From: Drosophila miranda
Lineage: Eukaryota > Arthropoda > Insecta > Diptera > Drosophilidae
DNA: 64,000 nucleotides
Reading direction: 5' to 3'
Assembly: GCF_003369915.1 (NCBI RefSeq)
Contig: NC_046675.1
Location: 24,180,001 to 24,244,000 of the forward strand
The notes below the pieces were generated by a model. That model was given only the letters and a program-made list of their open reading frames with translations. It searched no databases and was not told where the DNA came from. Positions 1-14,200 of this stretch are shown in pieces (positions within the stretch are counted from its first letter, which is position 1; each line of letters begins with the position of its first letter). Made by a program: the position numbers and the translations under genes.

Positions 1-2289
1 AGTAGTCGCTCTTGGAGTCCTGTGAGGACTGGGCGAACTTGTCGTAGAGGTCCTTTTTGTTGAACTGCTTCACCTTCTTGCAGGTGGTCGTGGGCATCTC
101 GTAGTTGCGCCCAAAGCAGTCTCCGACCAGCGACTCCTTCGAGTCCTGACTGGAGGCCACCGAGGTCTTGCTCTTGGTGGTTTCACGCGACTTCTTGCTA
201 TCCGTGTGGTAGAGGCTGTCGCGCGACTTCTTACTGGAGTCGGAGCTGCGCGAGATCTTCGTCTCGAATATCTCGCTCTGGCTCTCCTGGCTGGATGTGC
301 GCGTGAGAGCCTCCTGGATCTTCTTGTAGAAGTTCCCGTCCGACTTCACCGACAGCTTCTCGCGCGGCAGATAGCGTGGATCTTCGGCGTCCCAGATCTC
401 GTTCATTATGTCCGCCGCGGACTTGGACTTCACATCAATAGCCGATCGGTACTTGGGCTGCTCCGAGACGGACTCATCGTCGCTGGGGATGTAGTTGCCA
501 GAGTCCAGGGAACAGGAGCGCATGTGGTCCTCGGAGCGACCGCGACCGCTGAAAAAGTCAATGTCGTACTTCTCCAGCAGCTCGTAACTATCCTGCGAGA
601 TGTCATCCTGAGACCCCGAGTAGTCCAGGTGCTGTCCATGGTGCCGTTTGTCTTGGGCGTTGTACGTGCTGCCCGGATAGCTCGAGGAGTAGACCTTGCT
701 CTGCGGCAGCGGGGAGAAGTCCTGGTGGGCGTCGATCGAATGGTTCTTGGTGATGTACAGCGAATGGCGCGAGTCGTCGTACCGCGTGACAGGCGAATCG
801 ATGCGGTTTGAGGAGAGGAACTCCTTGTCAAGAACCGTCATGGGCTTAGGATGTTCTCGGTCGTAATAGGTGCTGCTGTAACGCTCGAACAGATCCTTGC
901 ACGAGCTGCTCTTCAGCCAGGACTCGCGTTCCACCTGATCGTAGATATTCTCTCCATCGACATCAGCATCCTCCTCATCCTCCTCCTCGTCGTCCATGTA
1001 GTGGGCTGCCGCCTCCTCAGGCTTTACAAACTGTGCCGTCGAATAGAGATTGCCCGAGGACAACTGATACTCGAGCTTCTCCGAAGAGGAGGACTGGCGC
1101 GGCGGCGGCAGATTGCCCACCGAATGGTGGGTGATGTAGTGACTGTCGTACGAGTCCACCGAATCCACCCCGGAGAGCTCCGAGTTGCGGGGCAACGAGT
1201 GCGTGTGCCTCGAGCTCTGAGAGTCCATCGAGGGCGTCAGATAGTTCTCCGACTGCGCCAGCTTCACCCTCTCGCTCTGGCCAGCATAGCGCTTCGTGCC
1301 GAAGCCAGTGCCAAAGTATGAGGAGGAAGACGACTCCGAGGGATGATTGAGATCGTTGTGGTACTGATTGTAGCTCATACCGTTGTAGTTCCGCTCCTGG
1401 AGTACAGACGCCGCGTAGGCAGAAGTGCTGGGCTGTTGTAGCAGTGGTGGGCCGACTCCGCCTCCCATCTGCTTGGCTCTGGCATACTGGATGATGGACT
1501 GATCGATGAACTCATCGCTAAAGTGCTTCTCGCGTGTCTTAGACTTGGCCTTGCGATTGACCGTCGCGTAGATGTCGTTGCGCTCGTTCAGATTGAGGTG
1601 TTCGCTGTTGGAGATCTTATGCTCCTGTGCATGTGGCAGGGTGCTGTGAAAGTCTGGATATTTGTAGTGGCCCATGTCGTTGATGTCGGTGTAGATGATG
1701 TTGTCGGTCTCCGTTTCGGTTGAGTTGGCATTGGCGTTGGCGTTGTTCAACATGCACTGCTTAGACATCGAATAATTGGTACTGCTATAATGGACTGGGG
1801 TGACAGTTTGCGACTGGGACTCCTGTGACCGAAGCGGCTGACGATGGGCACTGGCCGAGGCCAAGGCCGAGGCCGATGTTCCCGATGCCAAGGCCGATGC
1901 TGCCGCCGCTGATGCTCCCGTTATAGTCTCCCGATTGATGGTAGATGCTGTCAAGTCCGAATCCGCTTCCTCCTCGACTAATTCCTCCTCCTCCCCCATA
2001 GGCTCCTCCTCCGCCTCCTCCTCCGTGTCCGCAGGACCCAGGAATTCCTCCTCCTCCTCCTCCTCCTCCAATTCCATGGAGCTGCTGAGATCCACCGAAT
2101 GACCCCCCACCAATGTGCTGTGTGGCATAGTGTTGTTGTTGTTGATGCTGATGCTGGGATTGGCATTGGGATTGGCATTGTGGGTGCTGATGCTGATGAG
2201 CTGCGGCGACGCAGGGACAAACGCCTGGGATCCCACTGAGACTCGACGAGGGGTGCTGCTGCTGTACAAGTGGGACAAGTGGCTCAGAC
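1..2289 (-). CDS. Cdep: Cdep large coding exon 10, open to the left edge
   Basis: From the acceptor GCGCCTATGCAG (exon starts at 2289) one frame stays open for all 2289 nt to the window edge and is in phase with exon 9. The protein is low in predicted structure. It has an Asn/Ser-rich start, acidic clusters (the MELEEEEEEEF region near 2060 and MDDEEEDEEDADVDGENIYD near 960-1000), an Ala/Ser tract, and many Ser- and Tyr-rich segments such as YDQVERESW and NYIPSDDESVSEQ. Third positions are strongly G/C. It separates the FERM module from the expected DH-PH module. Confidence 0.82.
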
Positions 2290-5200
2290 CTGCATAGGCG
2301 CGCGGAGAGCAGCAATCAGACAGAGAGTTAGCAATCAATCAATTATGATCATATGTGGGACGTGGTAAAACGAAAGCCAAACCGAAATCATACCGAACAC
2401 AAGGGATCACAAATCAAAACACTGAAAACGAAAGTGGGTTAAGGCCATTCTCTGCTTGAAATGCCAGAGAATTATACAATTCTTACAAAACTCAAGGCTA
2501 GAAATAACTTAGGCTTAAAAATATAACGGAGGTTGGAACTAGAGGTCTGCATGATGCTCAAAATGGATTGAAATAAAGTCCTACACCGATAGAGTTTGAC
2601 TGAGTATGAGCATAGGCAAGCATAAAAGCATAAAAGGGCCTCCGTGGCCTTCTTCACTCTTTTTTTTTTGATGGTCAGGCTCCAATTAAGCTTCTTGTCA
2701 ACTACCAATCCTGTCGATGAAGGAAAGCCTGCTTAAATTGAGTATTAGGGAGCTGAGAGGTTTAATCTTGTAGTTTTTTGTGAAAAGCACGAGTTCCTTT
2801 TTCGATGGATTAGCTCCCAGTCCCCTTGATCTTGTCCGATCAATAAGTCGCACAGTGATTGAGGGCATTTAACTTTGCACCTGGTACGAAATTGTTAAGG
2901 GCTCCCTTGATATCAAGAAAAGCTATTAAGGAGATTTCTTGAGATTTAGAGATTCTCTACCACCGAAATTACTTCATAGAGTGCCGTTTCCGGTGGGCAT
3001 GTTATGCGCCTGACAGCATCCGAGAATTTAGGGAAAGTTTTCATAAAATAATTCCTTCATTTCGTTGTGTGCGCTCCTTCGTTCTAACTCATTGAATGCC
3101 GAATGCTGGGACACTCAATACACATTCGCAGTCATATCGACTCGTTTCATTGTGTGCTTCGGACTCACTTAATTCAATTCAATTAGAAGGCATACTATTG
3201 GGCTTATGTTGGGAGTGAAGCCACGCAGATCTCTAGTTGGAATCTCCCTTTGAAGAGAAAACATCATGCAACATCTATAACTAAAGACTAAGAATTCCTA
3301 GTGAGTGTCATTCCACTTTCTTATGGGATTTAAATTATACAACTACAACTAAATTAAGTCTAAGAATGTCTTAAATAATAAATTTAATCTAAAACTATAA
3401 AATCCTACTATTCTTAGATGAAAAGTAAATCATATTATAAAATCTATTGCGCGGATGTTGAATCCACACCTTAAATGGTTTACAAATCATTGTATAATCA
3501 CAAAATTATCTCTAGGAATCGCTTAAATCATATGAAAATATAATTAACAATAATCTTGGGCTTAAGAACCAACTTAAATGGAGGTTGAGGTTGATGCACT
3601 CCTGTGCTATGGCAGCACTCACCTAAATTGTGATCGCCTGGATGCGCACGAGCCTGATCGGGAGCGTTGCGTGGCGGTGGCTGTGGCTGATGGTGGCTGC
3701 TGCTGTGGCTGGGCGAAGTCCACGATTGCGGACCCTGTGGTGAAAGCGAGCGGTTCGAATTCATTTGGTCCATAGCCACTGCCGAGTGGAGTTGTCGATC
3801 CGCCGCCGAGCATGCCGCCGCTTCCTCCTGCGAGGTTGGCGATTCCGCTGCATAGTTCTTCGTCTGATAGATCTCCACCTGGGCTGCTGTGACCTGAAAA
3901 AAGCAATAATTAGATGCAGAACTAGAGGGTTTATTGTAGAGACTAACTTGAGAACGCATGTGGTCGATAGGATTGTCGCGTCGGCGATCCAAGGTATCCG
4001 CTGCCTTCTTCGTCAGAGAAGGGGTCATCGAGTCGCTGCATTGATTGCGATAGTCCCATGTCGCTGTAGAGATCCCAAATTAAAATCGAAAAACATTACA
4101 AATCATACAGGACATAGCATATAGAAGACTAGAAGAAGAAGAACTCGACTCGACTACACGCACAACACAGACAGCATATAGAAGGCACGTGCGTGCCTTC
4201 TGCCGCACATTCATCATCAGCTAAGGCGACAGAACCGAAAGGCATATAACTCAAGAATTGAACTCAAAAATCGAAATAATCAATTAAGAAATCAGAAAAT
4301 CGAATACATTGAATACTTGAATAGTTGAGAACGCATGTTGTAACAAAATAAATACAAACCAGTGTCAATTGGGAGTAGGGGATTGGCTGAAATGCTGGAA
4401 TTCACATACGTATGCGATTGACTTCGGCTACTAGCATTCAGTGGCCCTTGCCGGAATGACTGAGACCTGCAGCAAAAGAAAAGACAAGAGGATACCACGC
4501 TTTATATATTTTCACATGCTCAGTTTTGTTTTTTTTTTTGTTCTTTAGTGTTTTTTTTTGGGTTTAGCTTTAGTTTTAGTTTTTCATTTTGGGGGTTTAG
4601 TTTTTGGAGAGATTTAGTTTGTTTAGCACAGTTTTTAGTTTATAGTTAGAAAGTTGTTCAGTTTGAGAGCTCAGAGGGGCGTCAGTTAAAAGTATAACAA
4701 ACACAAGACACAACAAAACTTAGGAGAGTTTCAAAAGTTAAGGATTAGTAAACAACTAGAAAACAAAACTTGGAATAAAACACAACACAATATCCATTAT
4801 CATAGGCAACTACTGGGGAGGGGTTTTGTTCCTTAAAGGAAGTCTCGGATCTCATAGGTGGATTACTCCTATGTGGGTTTATTATCATATTTATAGAGTA
4901 TACCAAACATTATCGAATTCAAAAGTTTCTAAACTCTAAGGAATCGCACACGACTAATAAACTACACATTTAGTGGGAGAAATGGTTGGGAGGAGTCTTA
5001 TGAACTACATTATGCTTGTAGGTACAGTCTAAACAAAACACACACAAAATTGTACGACAAAAGCAGCATTTTATTAAGTATTTTCGAGTGCAGGGCAAAC
5101 CAAAGATGAGAACCACAATGATTAGCGATGATTTGTTAGAGCTATTCCATGAAATAGTCAGAAATGAATGATATACATACACGAATATTATAGTACACAA

Positions 5201-8200
5201 AAGATGAACGCCAATTTTTGGATAATTTATAATAATGGTCTCTAGTTGATTTGTGGTTCACACTCTCAACCATACACACACACACACAGACACACATACA
5301 GATTTGTTAGTGAGGGAAATCATAAATGGAATATACATTGGAAAATAAATTGGAAATCAAGAATGATTGTAATTGAAATGCTCGTCATTGCTCTGCTGTA
5401 CATATCGACTAAATTTTGGTATTTTTTTGGGGTTTTCTTTGGGGTTTTTTGTTCTTTACTATTTGTATGCAAAGGTTTGGTTTTTAGTTTGTTTTTGTGC
5501 TTTTTTACCAATTGGTTTTTTAGATCCTCTTCTCTTTTCTAAAGCGCGCCACCAACATTTCGACCAAGTTATAGAGTTTTTTGTGGTGTTCTTTTTTCTT
5601 GTGGGGGTGGGGTTTTCTTTTGTGGGTTTTACGGAAACATAAATTGATTGATTTTAGAATTAACAACAAATAAAAACGAATATACAAATGTTGTAAAGAA
5701 GTGTAAAAGAAAGAACGAATGGATCTATCGATCGACGATGCAAACGATCGAGCGAACGAGTCGAGTTTTTGGATGAGAACGGAATCTGGATGAATTGGCA
5801 AATGTAGGCTGATGAATATATTATTATTTGCTTATAAAATATATATATATATATAGATAGAATATTTGATATTTTGTTAGATCTTGATTTGGAAGGATTA
5901 ATTTGATTTTTTGTTAAGGAAATATACGATTATAAGCTGCAAAAGCCAAAAATATCATAAATTCCATCTCAACCAAACAAAATCGTTAAAGACAAAAGAT
6001 AAAGGGGGAAACTTGTTAAAGAAAAACACAAACTTTTGCCAGAATAAGTTTTGATTCACAAAGAAAGAAAAAAAGTCGGAAGCTCCCCTACCTTTGGAAG
6101 TTCTGCCGCTTCACATAATTCTCGCGTACAAACTCGATGATCTGTTTCTGCGTCTTGCCACTATAGCTGTAAGGGAAAAAGCCAAAGCATTAGAAACTAT
6201 AACAACATACATTTGTATATATTTTTAAAGATATTCCTACCGAAAAGAGCTGCCACGTGAGAGGACACGTGTCTTCCGTCTGGGGGTATTTTGTACTGCG
6301 GTACAGCGAAAGAATCCATGATTCTCGACGCATTTCTTCCAAAAGTTTTTGCACTCATTGCGACCCTCGAAGAAGAATTCCACCGTGTCTTTGTAATAGC
6401 CCTGGAATGTACACAAATAACAATCAATATGAGGCTGTAAAAGATCTTAAACCCGTATTTACATATCCCTCTGGATGCAGTTTCACCAAAAAACGTTTGC
6501 GCTTGAAAGATATCTTTCGTATCTTGGCCCACGAGAAGGTATTTATGCGCGTTATGTTCTGAAAGACGGTGATGCCCATATGGGCAACCGCAAGATTGAG
6601 TGGCACGCCTTCCACATCCTTTCCCGGGTGCATTTTCATGCCATAAAGCTCACAACGTCGTGCGGTCTCCAGCAGATTAAGATCTGCCTCCGCTGGGGAT
6701 TGTCCGCTATCGAAACAGAGTGGGACAGTGTGCAAAATATATTAGAAATGTTCTGGGCAGCTCCATAATGATAGTCTTACACATGCTTCTTGTGGTTCTC
6801 CATTATCTTCCGCTGCACGCTGGCATCCTGATGGGGCACAAAGCGGTACGAAGATAGATACGTATGATCCGGATAATCCTCGGGCACAAAGTCCCCGCAA
6901 GAGGCCTGTACAATGTAGCTGGCCATCAGGGCGGCCGTATTATCGTTGCACTGTAGACTTCCTGTGGCCAAATCCCGTTTGATTTGCAAGCAGAACAGAT
7001 ACCTAAAATGAATACATTCAGCCTTCGATTCTCTGCGGAGGTTTCAGATGTTCCAGATATACCTGGTATACTCCTCTTCTAGTTGCGCTGGATCTGGTGT
7101 GTAGAACTTGATGCAGAAGCGCAGCACGGGATCGACGAGCGAGAGGCCCACCTGGCGATTCATTGGCTTCTCCAGGTCCAGCCAGTATTTGGTATGTGTG
7201 GACATTTCCTGGTACTCCAATCCGAAATAGTCCGCCTCGAGTAGGTTTAACTGACGGCAAACTTGCTCAAAGAGCACACGACCCAAGGCCTTGGCCTGGA
7301 AAATAACAGAAGAAATGGGATTTAATCGATGGAAACAACCCAAAGCATTGTCTGAAGGAACTTTCATCTTTTTTGCGGAAGAATCAGCTCAAAATACCAT
7401 TTCAGGGAGATCTAAATATCGTCTTTAGCATTCTTCAAGAAACACCAAGACATTGGCTTTAATTGGTTGCGTCGTGCACACGAAATTTATGTTGTTTTTG
7501 CAGTGCTAGATAATATTCTTTTGCAGCATTCGCCTGTACCACATCATGTGGAAGCGATGGCAGCAGGGACGAGCCCTGGTCTTCAGAACTTTCACATTTA
7601 TAGGGATTACCTATTCAAAATACCACCTAGGAGACGCTTCCATGCAGTATTTTCTTATCCAAGACCTGTCCCAAAGAACCACTTCAATGCAAACCCCAAA
7701 AGCCTTGCCACACCACTTTTCAATGTCAGGTCTGCCTTCCATGCATGCATGCCCAATTTCGACAAGCCACGGGGGCTCCATGAGGTAGGAGACTCCTGCC
7801 TCCCCGCTAGTGTCTTGGTCTTGCACACTCATTGAGCTCGTTAAAATCTAATCTAGCATGCAGTTTTCAGATCATCTCAGACGACCACAACGGCCGGCCC
7901 GCCGCACGACAAATTCTTTTTGTGGGGGCGGGCGCTGCAGCGTCTGATTGCATTTGAATAAATTTCAATTGAGTTTGACGCCTGGGCTTGGGCCACACTT
8001 TGCCACTTCTGGGAGCAAGTGGAAAAAACTGGGCCAGCTTGTCTCAGGCCGCAATTAAGTCATATACAAATAATTTGGGTCGTCGCGTTTCGCCAGCGAG
8101 GGTTTTGCATATTTTATGAACTATGTGCCGTATTCATATTTCGAATTCTGGCGAATGATTTATGTGGTTCCAGCATTTAAATTGCTGCCAGGAGAGCAGT

Positions 8201-11200
8201 TGCCAGTTGCAAAAGCCATAAGAAAAACCTACTTCGAATTTATGACACATCAAACAGAGATGTTCATCATGTAGAGCCGCTCCCTAAGCCCACCCCTTAA
8301 ACCTTTCCTCTAATTACTTTCAGGGATTAGCAGGCAAATGAGTAAAACAGCTAATGGGCCATTAAATCCTTGGTCCTAACACCTATTAGGAATCCAATTT
8401 CAATTTGCTAATCCTCTTACGTCAGGCCATGTGTGTGCCGTGTGAGTCGTGGAATATATTAATTTTTGGATCGGGAAACAAGGAGATTGCTCCTCCACAG
8501 CTGTCTCCCCGCTTGGCAAATACAGGGATTCCGTCTAGCGCTGGCCAATCAAGGAAAGTGCTTTGTCAGTTTTATTCCAAACGAAGCCAAGGAACCCCAT
8601 TCCACCCAGGCCACAGGACACAGGACACACAATCTATCAGAGTGTGAAATGTTCCGCAAGGAGTGCCAAAATGTTATTAAACCCTCTCTGTTTTCTCCAT
8701 TTGAATATTTTATGGCTCTCATGCATATATACTCGTCGTATAGAAATGTAAAACCAGATATTAAGGACAACAAATTTGTTGGCAAAAGACCAAAATGCTT
8801 TTGCGGCTTTCAGGCGCATAAATCGAACGAACAGAACCCAAACAGAATTGGGCGTGGTCAGGACAGGACATTGCGTGGTCAGGACAGGACATCCTATTAA
8901 ATAAAGATACTCGTAAAAGCCCTAAAAAGATAAAACGAATGGCCATATGCGGCAGTTTTTCGCAGTTTCCGTTTTCCATGTGATATGAAATAATCAGTAA
9001 AAATAAATACAAATAAAATAAAAGCTCGCAGGGAGAACAAAGGAAATTACTGATGCATTCGTTATGAGTGGAATTCAGTTTAAATTTTTGTATTATTTTG
9101 CATGCCCCGGAGTTCCCGGTGCTACAACCCGAAATCCCTCATTCGTCGGAACTGGAACTTATACTTTATTCCATATAAACACCTTCAATTGAACAATATT
9201 TGCTGGAACATCTCTCTTACTTTGAAAGAATAAATCTCGGAGAAATTAAATCGGTTTATTCCCAATAAATGATCAACTTTTTCAGCCTCATATTTATCTT
9301 CAATTCCAGCAAATAGCAAAATAATATTTAAGCAGATATCATATTGAAATGAGCGCTCATTAAAGCTCCTCCTTTTTGTGAAACAAAACCCCAAAAACCG
9401 AACCGAAAACCAACAGCAAAATGAAAACCCCAAAAACCGACAGAAACCGACAGCAAATCCATGTCATGGAGGCCACAATTAAATTTTCATTTTAGTTTTC
9501 CCATTCAGCTGTCGACGAAGCAAACCCGAGCCGAACTCCCCAATGGCCCCCATAGAACTCACAGCGAAAAACTTTGTTATAACACTGTTAATGCAATTTA
9601 TGGCACTTGCCACTTGCCACTTGCCACTTACCACAAATGCAATTTACAGGCTCGAAAAACTAAAATGTTATTTGCCAAATTTTCGACAATTGAGGGACAT
9701 TTTTAATTAATTCGACAAACAAGAGAAAAATGATGACAAGAGCCACAAGAGCATGGATGCAGATACATCAGGGTAGAATGCAGGACATTTTCCCAGGAGA
9801 TGCAGTGTACGAAAGACCTTTGTTGGGGGACACACCAATTGGGGACACAGCCACGCCCATAGCCCTTTTATAGGGCCATAGCCATTTATCTTTTAAGGGC
9901 AATTCCTGTCTACGGCTCGCCCCGCCTCTTGGCCGGCTACAAAACAAACCAATTAACTTTGGCGACTTCTGCAGGCTGGGACAAGCGGAAATGGCAAAAC
10001 GACAGGAAGCTTTTCAATGCAAACAGCCCTCTCGCAAAAGCCTCGCCATTTCCCCATTCCCCCCATATGCCAAAAGTTGGCCCACAATTGTCGGCTGTTC
10101 AATTTGTCGCTGTGTCGAGAGGAGGAAGCAACAGCAGCAGCAGTGGAATAGCCAGGGCCAGTGGCAGTGGCAGCCAGCAGGAACTGCAAGAGGCAGGTGT
10201 CGTCCTCTACGAGGGAGCTGCACATGCGGGCGCTTCCATTTCCCGTGTCATAGCCGACATTGTCCTTGCCTATTGAGTGGGGCCTCTAGCCCTAACCCTA
10301 ACCCTAAGCCCCCCCCATTGCTGCCAAGTCCCTGAGCTGCGGGCTCTCCGGTCCTCGAATGGCAAACTTTCTTCGGTAACCAGAAAAGTTGAGAATGTCT
10401 TTTCAAAGAGCTCTGGAGTTTAGACGAAAATATGTTTTGGTTCGGAATAACTTTTTGGCAAGTACGTAATGCTTGTTGAATGGAAAAAGGTTTATTACTA
10501 CGACACTGACTCTGAGGATGTGTCCATAAATAGAAGGAATTGGCAATGTCTTAGATCTAGAGATTATTCGTATCCCTCCATAAAGGATCGTATACTCCGA
10601 AAGGAATTCTGGGACCAGGAATACACTTGTAGCATTTGTAAGCAGAGAAAAACCAATGGGATGATTGTGAATTATCCAAAAAATAAGCCAAGAAATCAAA
10701 CTGAAAGTATTTGCCTTCTGGCTTGCATAATTAGCTGCGTAGCCAATGGAAATCGTCTGTTCTTTGAGATCCGTAATGAATCAAGTTTCTGCAATTGAAT
10801 CCCCTTCAACTCACGACAAAGAACCCCGACATTGTACAATAAATGCCTCAATTATTTGCGTCATAATTTAATAAAGTTCTCGGAGAATGCTTTCCCGTGT
10901 TCGTTCCTGCACTATCAGCACAACGTTCTCCCCGCTGGAAGATAAGCTTTTAAGAATGTTTGCACACACCAGACAGCCAGGCAGGCAGAGTGCTTTTGTT
11001 TGCTAAATATATGAAATGGCGTCAGGATAAGGCATTGAGAGGTGAGGCTCTTAAGGTAGAGTGCAAAACCTTAAACTTTTGGCAGCCGTAAAACATTAAA
11101 ATCCTAGAAGTTATTCGCTTCGACCTCTGGCATTCACGAAAACATTTCAATTGCAAACATTTTTGGCCACATTCTTCTTTGGGAAATTTACATTTGTAAA

Positions 11201-14200
11201 GTTTGAGTGCGATTTTTCATGGACCACATGACCGACAAGGTCTGCCACATCCTCAGAGGCACAGCCACAGCCACATTATCGTTTACAAGCCACACAATCC
11301 ATTAGGAGCCTTGATTAATAATGCAGTTGTTGACCAAGACCAGGCCACATACTCGTATTCATTTCTATTTAAGGGCCAACATGCGATGGAGAAAACGGTT
11401 CTGCAACTGATATTATGGCTACACCACACAGTGGCGAAGCACCGAAGGGAGAAAGGGTTGCAGGGTGCCTTGGGGGATGGGGTTTCTATTTTTAAAAATG
11501 TAACCATGTCAATATATATTACGTATACGCAGTGCACAGCGAAAGAAGTGCACGTCACAGCAGAAATTGTAACGTGATTGAATTTTTAATACCAGTCGGA
11601 GCTCAAGGAGAGCTTTTCGCGTCGAGTATGGACATGGACCGATGATATAAGCACAATGCCATGTGAGAGGTTTGAAGAGCTTTGAGCGGTTGATAATGGA
11701 ACTGCTTTGATTTTCCGTAACATTTACAAGCGTTTTATTTGGTTTGGTGTGCCTTTTCCCAGGGGATTGGTCTCAAATATAGGAATTTCCCAGCAATTTA
11801 TCGCTTGCATTGACATTTACTGCTTTATATAGGTAATACTTTAGCTTAAATCTTTAATAACTAATCAAATCTCCACTGAGAATGATGTTTTTTTTGAAAG
11901 AACATGGCTACAGATCATTTTCCTTGCAAACATATCATGGTACTGCTTAGTGCTGCTTTGCGATGCCTTGTTCTCTCTAAACTGCTTATAATAGGTAATG
12001 TTTTTGAAAATACATACTAGTGTGCACTGCTTTGAACAGTTTTTCCCTTTTTAAACCTGATGTACACTTTAATAGATACTGATTTGCACTTTAAACTGCA
12101 TTTCCGTGATTAAAACTGCTTGACACGAATTTGCACTGCTTTATTTCCCCCTAAACTTCTCAGAATAGATAATCTTCTTATGAATACTGATTTTCGCTGC
12201 TTTAAACTGTTATGCACTGCTTTGAACTGCTTTGTTTTGCTCTAAAATGCTTCGAATAAGTTCAATTTAAACAGATTCTACTATTAAGTACACACTAATA
12301 AAGATATTTGGCCAAGGAATAGCAAACGAAGATCATTAGAAAGCCCGTATGACTCTTATTTATCAATATTTTCCATTGCACTGCTTTTAATACCCGTAGG
12401 AAATCATATTCCCCTTTTTTAAGTGGCTCTTTTCTACTCTGCCCTGCCCTATAATTGTTTTATAACAAAGTATTTTTCCATTATCCAAACAGTAAACTCA
12501 AATACAAGCCAGCAACTTCCTAAGCTTAATTCCACAACTAACTTTCATCCTTTTTGTATCCTCCCAAGCCCAGTCCTCCGCCAGAGTCCTTCCTGCACCT
12601 CCACTGGCAATGTCAGTCCTGAAACAGAGGCGCGACACGAAAAAGTGCTGCCTCCGCCTCCACCAGAGCTGCCTGGGGGCCTGCACTAAAGCAGAGAAAT
12701 ACCACAAGAGTGGAATGCAGACGGCGAATGGCGAATGGCATGGCACATACTCGTACATAAAAAAATAGTTTTGTGTGGAGCAGCACTTTGCAGCACAACA
12801 TTTACCGAGCAGCGGGCAGCGCCTCAAGTGCAACTGGTTCACAAAAAGGTTAGTCCAGAGACAAACCACAACCCCCTATCCCAACCCCCAGCCGCCCATC
12901 TGTGTGCTGCAACCCCCCAAAACAATGGCCACCATTCTGTTGTAGTTGTTGCCCTGAAACATTTCCACTCCTTGCTTGTTGAAGCCTTTGAAATGTGTCT
13001 GCACTAGAGAGGAGAGATGAGAGAGGAGAGGCAGAGGCACAGGCTGGGGCTCGGGCTGGGGCTGTGGCAGAGGTGAGGCTTTTGGGCGTATCCACTTCAA
13101 TGGTAGGCAGAAAAATTCCTAAGCCCGGGCTAATGGAGCCAGGAAGTGGCGCAACAGCAGCGCCAACAATAAGAACAAACAACAAACTACGACAAAATCC
13201 ATTAGCCAACACAGAAACTGAGGGACAGCAAGCAGTGGGAGAGGAGCGAACGGACAGCAAGCAGTGGGAGAGGAGCGAATGGCGAGAGCCAGAAACAAAG
13301 GAGCAAGCAGGGCTACGACCAAGCGAGGAGGAGGAGTACAGCGAAGAGCAAGTAGTGCAGAAAGATGTTCAGCTGTTGTCGCGTCCTTGCTCCCATATGA
13401 CGACCCGACTCGCGACCAACATACATGTTGTGTCCATGACGCGGCACATCGATGCACAGCTCTAATTTGTGTGTTGTGGTTTTGGACTGCTCCCAAAACC
13501 AGAAATCCTGCCCATCGTTAATGCGATTTGCGGTCGACAATCAGACATTTGCAGGCCGCGGGTCTCCAGGCCACAGCCACCACAGTTCGTAGACCCCAAA
13601 ATGCTCCACTGCCACTCCCTGGCCGCCCTACAAATCCTCTTTCGTCCACTGAAAAATAGCCAAGAATCAGGAGAAATCTATGCCATGTTTTATTTTGGTG
13701 GTCCTGGGGCTGGGGCAAGAGAACGGATGTGCAGCATCTGCCCCGTGCAGCACCATCCACTTTCCACTTTCCACTTGCTACTGCAACTGCTGCTGCTGCC
13801 GCTTCTGTTGATTTCTGTGCCTCTTGTTTGCCAGAGGAAACACCGAAAAAATGTGCTTCATTCTCTGGCCGAATGCCAAACAAACTGCCAGCCACGCCTT
13901 CTTCTGGGCCCGAACCAAACGCAGGGCCCCTTGTCGCACAAGCTGCCCCCAGACTCCTCCATTCCACTCGCTATATCTTTCTTTATCTCTCTCCGACTCC
14001 GCTCCGGAGTTCCTCCGACTGTGAAGCCACTCTGTATCATTTTTTCGAGTTTACATTTAATTAAAAGTAGCTTTTCACATATTTTCCCGTTTGCACGTGA
14101 AGCTGTTTGTTCCAAAAGGGAGAATGTATACTCCTCGTATGTGGAGGGAGGGGCACTTGTGCAATTTCCATTTAACGGATGACTTCCGCTTCGGCAGGTG

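Noticed and set aside
206..1321. Plus-strand ORFs of 201 and 156 codons at the left edge
   Set aside because: Antisense shadows of the Cdep large exon.
1785..2315. Gly/Gln/His-rich minus-strand ORF of 176 codons
   Set aside because: It is an alternative frame of the Cdep large exon. The frame in phase with the upstream exon stays open far longer and has better third-position bias.
7467..7835. Overlapping ORFs on both strands near 7.5-7.8 kb
   Set aside because: No codon bias and no splice sites linking them to Cdep in phase. Frames on both strands are equally open.
10289..10308. Telomere-like CCCTAA repeat (three units)
   Set aside because: Drosophila telomeres are made of retrotransposons, not TTAGGG. 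Three units within an intron are best seen as a chance microsatellite.
10469..10798. 109-codon plus-strand ORF with a CSICKQRK motif
   Set aside because: One CxxC does not make a zinc finger. Third positions are AT-rich and no family is recognisable. An antisense ORF of similar size is present.
13469..14182. 237-codon plus-strand ORF in a Cdep intron
   Set aside because: It starts at GTG, overlaps long ORFs in other frames, shows no codon bias and is rich in Leu/Pro from a pyrimidine-rich tract. There is no recognisable domain.
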